Assembly: GCF_002847285.1 (NCBI RefSeq)
Contig: NZ_CP025407.1
Span: 6,823,001-6,887,000 of the forward strand
From: Streptomyces sp. CMB-StM0423
GTDB taxonomy: Bacteria; Actinomycetota; Actinomycetes; Streptomycetales; Streptomycetaceae
Direction of reading: 5' to 3'
DNA length: 64,000 nucleotides
Shown: positions 60,939 through 64,000 of the stretch, one piece after another
How the letters are laid out: every line of letters begins with the position of its first letter
Numbering within the stretch: the first letter of the stretch is position 1
The notes under the pieces: model-generated
What the model saw: only the letters and a program-made list of their open reading frames with translations
Told to the model about the DNA's origin: nothing
The model's database searches: none
Position numbers and translations under genes: made by a program

Positions 60939-63194
60939 GTGCACAGGAAACTGAGAAAGGTCATGGCCGCATTGTCCGGCGGCCTGCTCGTGACGTCGGG
61001 CGTGGTCGCGCTCACCGTCACGCAGACGGCCACGGCCGCCCCGCCGCAGGCCGCGGCGGCGGAGTTCCGGCAGGTCGAACTCGCCAAGGGCGTACCCGAC
61101 ACGGGCGAACCCATGTCGCTGGCCGTGCTGCCCGACCGGTCGGTGCTGCACACCGCGCGCGACGGCACGCTGCGCCTGACCCATGCCGACGGCGACACCA
61201 GCGTCGCGGGCAAGCTCCCCGTCTACACCAACGACGAGGAGGGCCTGCAAGGCGTCGCCGCCGACCCCGGCTTCGCGTCCAACCGCTTCGTCTACCTCTA
61301 CTACGCCCCGCCCCTGAACACCCCCGGCGGCGGCGCCCCCGAGACCGGCAGCCCGGCCGACTTCGCGCGCTTCGACGGCGTGAACCGGCTCTCGCGGTTC
61401 GTGCTGAGCGCGAACGGCACGCTGGACATGGGCAGCGAGGTCACCGTGCTGGAGGTCCCGACCTCCCGCGGCCAGTGCTGCCACGTCGGCGGCGACATCG
61501 ACTTCGACGCCCAGGGCAACCTGTACCTGTCCACCGGCGACGACACCAATCCGTTCGCCTCGGACGGCTACACGCCCATCGACGAACGGGCCGACCGGAA
61601 CCCGGCGTTCGACGCCCAGCGCTCCGCCGGCAACACCAACGACCTGCGCGGCAAGGTCCTGCGGATCAAGGTCAACGCGGACGGTTCGTACGACATCCCG
61701 GACGGCAACCTGTTCGCGCCCGGCACGGCGAAGACCAAGCCCGAGATCTACGCCATGGGCTTCCGCAACCCGTTCCGGATGAGCGTCGACAAAGCGACCG
61801 GTGTCGTCTACCTCGGCGACTACGGCCCCGACGCCGGCACCGCCAGCGCCACCCGCGGCCCGGGCGGCCAGGTCGAGTTCAACCGCATCACCGAGCCGGG
61901 CAACTTCGGCTGGCCCTACTGCACCGGCGACAACGACGCCTACGTCGAATACGACTTCGGCAACGGCTCCTCCGGCGGCACGTACAACTGCGGCGCGCCC
62001 GTCAACAACTCGCCGCACAACACCGGCCTGACCGAACTGCCCCCCGCCCAGGCGGCCTGGATTCCCTACGACGGCAATTCCGTCCCCGAGTTCGGCAACG
62101 GCTCGGAATCCCCGATGGGCGGCCCCGTCTACCACTACGACGCGGACCTCGACTCGGCCGTGAAGTTCCCCGAGGAGTTCGACGGCGACTACTTCGCCGG
62201 CGAGTTCGGCCGCCGCTGGATCAAGAACATCAAGGTCGACGGCTCCGGCGGGGTCCAGTCCATCAACGCCTTCCCCTGGTCCGGCACGCAGGTGATGGAC
62301 ATGGCCTTCGGGCCCGACGGGGCGCTGTACGTCCTGGACTACGGCACCGGCTTCGGCAGCGGCGACGCCTCAAGTGCGCTCTACCGCATCGAGCACGTAC
62401 CGGCGGGGCAGTCGGCCGGAGCCGGGGCGGGCGGGAAGCCGGAGGTGGTGAAGGCCGGCGGCGGGCGCAGCGACAGCGCGCCGGCCGAGAGCGCGGCCTC
62501 CGTGGAGCTGCGACTGCCGGGCGACGGGCAGCTCTTCGAGTTCGGCGACGCCGTGCCGTTCGAGATCGAGGTGACCGACCCCGAGGGCGGCGAGGTCGAC
62601 TGCTCGAAGGTGACCCTCGACTACCTGCTGGGCCACGACTCGCACGCCCACCACCTCGCGTCCGCTGCGGGCTGCTCCGGCACCCTGCAGACGCCGACGG
62701 ACGGCGGGCACGACGTGAGCGCCGACATCTTCGGCGTCTTCACCGCCAAGTACACGGACGCGGACGGCACCATCGTCACCGACCAGCACCTCGCGCAGCC
62801 CCGGCACCGGCAGGCGGAGCACTTCACGACCGCCGAGGGCGTCGAGGCCGAGCAGGCGGAGTCGGCGGAGGGCGGCGCGCGCCTCGGCGGCATCGACGAC
62901 GGCGACTGGATCGCGTTCAGCCCGTACCTGGTCGAGGACGGCGAGTTCACCGCCCGCGTGGCCGCGGCGGCGGCGGGCGGCGCGATCGAGGTACGCGCCG
63001 GGGCGCCGGACGGCGCGCTGCTCGGCACCGTCGACGTGCCGGCGACCGGGGGCGCGGACACGTACGAGGACGTGACCACCACGCTGGCCGACGCGCCGGC
63101 GGAGACCACGACGCTGCACCTGGTCTTCACGGGCGCGGGCGACGCGCCCTTCACCGTCGACTCCTTCATCCTCGGCTCCGGAGGCGAACAGTGA
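60939..63194 (+). CDS. Secreted PQQ-dependent sugar dehydrogenase-like protein with CBM6
   Basis: A 751-residue exported protein. A signal peptide (1-34, LSGGLLVTSGVVALTVTQTATAA) is followed by a six-bladed GSDH/sorbosone dehydrogenase-like propeller (about 45-480): EGLQGVAADPGFASNRFVYLYYAP, GGDIDFDAQGNLYLSTGDDT, LRGKVLRIKVNADGSY and YAMGFRNPFRMSVD. A PKD-like domain (about 515-610) and a C-terminal CBM6-like carbohydrate-binding module (about 635-750, DGDWIAFSPYLVEDGEF) complete it. Enzyme activity is inferred; many such proteins are uncharacterised. It starts at GTG with GGAGGAAG upstream. Its stop overlaps the ThuA gene (GTGA). Confidence 0.88.
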   Translation: MHRKLRKVMAALSGGLLVTSGVVALTVTQTATAAPPQAAAAEFRQVELAKGVPDTGEPMSLAVLPDRSVLHTARDGTLRLTHADGDTSVAGKLPVYTNDEEGLQGVAADPGFASNRFVYLYYAPPLNTPGGGAPETGSPADFARFDGVNRLSRFVLSANGTLDMGSEVTVLEVPTSRGQCCHVGGDIDFDAQGNLYLSTGDDTNPFASDGYTPIDERADRNPAFDAQRSAGNTNDLRGKVLRIKVNADGSYDIPDGNLFAPGTAKTKPEIYAMGFRNPFRMSVDKATGVVYLGDYGPDAGTASATRGPGGQVEFNRITEPGNFGWPYCTGDNDAYVEYDFGNGSSGGTYNCGAPVNNSPHNTGLTELPPAQAAWIPYDGNSVPEFGNGSESPMGGPVYHYDADLDSAVKFPEEFDGDYFAGEFGRRWIKNIKVDGSGGVQSINAFPWSGTQVMDMAFGPDGALYVLDYGTGFGSGDASSALYRIEHVPAGQSAGAGAGGKPEVVKAGGGRSDSAPAESAASVELRLPGDGQLFEFGDAVPFEIEVTDPEGGEVDCSKVTLDYLLGHDSHAHHLASAAGCSGTLQTPTDGGHDVSADIFGVFTAKYTDADGTIVTDQHLAQPRHRQAEHFTTAEGVEAEQAESAEGGARLGGIDDGDWIAFSPYLVEDGEFTARVAAAAAGGAIEVRAGAPDGALLGTVDVPATGGADTYEDVTTTLADAPAETTTLHLVFTGAGDAPFTVDSFILGSGGEQ

Positions 63195-64000
63195 CAGACG
63201 ACAAGAAGCGGCGGGCCGGACGGCTCGCCATCCCGGCCGCGGCCTGCGCACTGCTGTGCGCCGCGGCGGCGGTACCGACGAGCGGCGCGACGGCGGCGCC
63301 CGCGCCCGAGTCGCCGGCTGCCGACCAGGCCGCCGCCTTCGACGTGCTGGTCTTCTCCAAGACGGCCGGCTTCCGGCACGACTCGATCGACGAGGGCGTC
63401 GCGGCGCTCACCAAACTGGGCACCGAGAACGACTTCTCGGTCACGGCCACGGAGGACGCCGGTGCGTTCACGGCGGCGAACCTCGCCCAGTACGAGTCGG
63501 TCGTCTTCCTGCACACGACGGGCGACGTGCTCGACGGGACCCAGCAGGCGGCGTTCGAGGGCTACATCAGGGGAGGCGGCGGCTACATGGGCATCCACGC
63601 CGCCGCCGACACCGAGTACGGCTGGCCGTTCTACGGCGAGCTGGTCGGCGCCTGGTTCGCCTCCCACCCGGCGATCCAGCAGGCCACGGTGAACGTGGAG
63701 GACCACGCGCACGACGCCACCGCGCACCTGGACGACCAGTGGGTCCGCAACGACGAGTGGTACGACTACCGGGCCAACGCGCGCGATACCGCGCACGTGC
63801 TGGCCACGCTCGACGAGTCGACCTACAACGGCGGGCAGATGGGGGAGGACCACCCCATCGCCTGGTGCCAGGAGTACGAGGGCGGCCGGTCGTTCTACAC
63901 CGGCGGCGGCCACACCGCCGAGTCGTACGCGGAGCCGGACTTCGTCCGCCATCTCCTCGGCGGCGTCCGCTGGTCGGCGGGCGCGGTGGAGGCCGACTGC
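63191..64000 (+). CDS. Secreted ThuA-domain protein, 3' end outside window
   Basis: The frame is open from GTG 63191 to the window end (270 codons) and overlaps the upstream stop by four bases. A signal peptide (GRLAIPAAACALLCAAAAVP) leads to a ThuA-like glutamine amidotransferase fold (about 50-250): FDVLVFSKTAGFRHDSIDEG, YIRGGGGYMGIHAAADTEYG, WYDYRANARDTAHVLATLDE, DHPIAWCQEYEGGRSFYTG and GHTAESY. ThuA proteins act in trehalose or related sugar use. The predicted partner is the sugar dehydrogenase-like protein just upstream. More domains may follow beyond the window. Confidence 0.88.
   Translation, partial: MTDDKKRRAGRLAIPAAACALLCAAAAVPTSGATAAPAPESPAADQAAAFDVLVFSKTAGFRHDSIDEGVAALTKLGTENDFSVTATEDAGAFTAANLAQYESVVFLHTTGDVLDGTQQAAFEGYIRGGGGYMGIHAAADTEYGWPFYGELVGAWFASHPAIQQATVNVEDHAHDATAHLDDQWVRNDEWYDYRANARDTAHVLATLDESTYNGGQMGEDHPIAWCQEYEGGRSFYTGGGHTAESYAEPDFVRHLLGGVRWSAGAVEADC

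Overview
The window is uniformly GC-rich. It uses GTG and ATG starts, has many 4-bp stop/start overlaps, and carries families typical of Streptomyces: a streptogrisin-type protease, an SARP regulator, DasR- and CsoR-like operators, a SepF paralogue and a mycothiol-era DsbA-like oxidoreductase. It reads as a chromosomal segment of a Streptomyces or close relative. It is mostly ordinary housekeeping, catabolic and regulatory genes. I see no biosynthetic gene cluster, prophage, CRISPR array, rRNA or tRNA.

Layout. 0-12.4 kb: the end of a GT4 glycosyltransferase, an orphan cytochrome oxidase subunit I, an I78 inhibitor-like protein, a PAP2 phosphatase, an MFS pump running into a glutaryl-CoA dehydrogenase-like gene, a SepF paralogue, a secreted S1 protease, a slipin, a P-loop kinase and a DsbA-like protein. 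12.4-17.7 kb: an amino acid permease, a GlxA-type regulator, a divergent HxlR/NAD(P)-binding pair, a 2'-5' RNA ligase-like protein and a methyltransferase. 17.7-23.4 kb: a structured leader, then an overlapping run of alpha/beta hydrolase, acyltransferase, histidine kinase and response regulator, followed by an ADP-ribosylglycohydrolase. 23.4-26 kb: a Tat-exported GH20 hexosaminidase with two DasR-like (dre) sites. 26.2-30.8 kb: a LexA/SOS box, a DnaE2-type polymerase and an N-truncated Y-family protein in one translationally coupled unit. 30.8-36.2 kb: malonyl-CoA synthetase, then a copper locus in which copA and a secreted His-rich protein diverge from a promoter region with two identical 17-bp CsoR-type palindromes. 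36.2-40.4 kb: DDAH and a large SARP-NB-ARC-TPR regulator.

40.4-41.95 kb has no intact gene but holds fragments of a Ser/Thr kinase and a PP2C phosphatase plus short dispersed repeats. 41.95-44.7 kb: two secreted peptidoglycan-active proteins in tandem. 44.7-49.7 kb: Nudix, GNAT, a short GntR, a membrane-anchored HTH protein with a long low-complexity linker, and a small conserved-looking protein. 49.8-52.4 kb: a DrrAB-type exporter divergent from its TetR regulator, with paired operators. 52.4-55.7 kb is a second decay zone: a gutted S8 protease, a 210-bp MITE-like element, an orphan type ISP-like protein and a beta-propeller pseudogene with an internal inversion. 55.7-60.6 kb: homogentisate dioxygenase with a coupled GntR regulator and a perfect 13-bp inverted repeat, divergent from an aldehyde/alcohol dehydrogenase pair. 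60.9-64 kb: a secreted sugar dehydrogenase-like protein coupled to a ThuA-domain protein cut by the window end.

Most regulation that can be read directly is local: CsoR for copper, DasR for chitin/GlcNAc, LexA for translesion polymerases, TetR for the exporter, and an HxlR and a GntR beside their presumed targets. None of the binding sites has been tested here; all are sequence matches or symmetry arguments.
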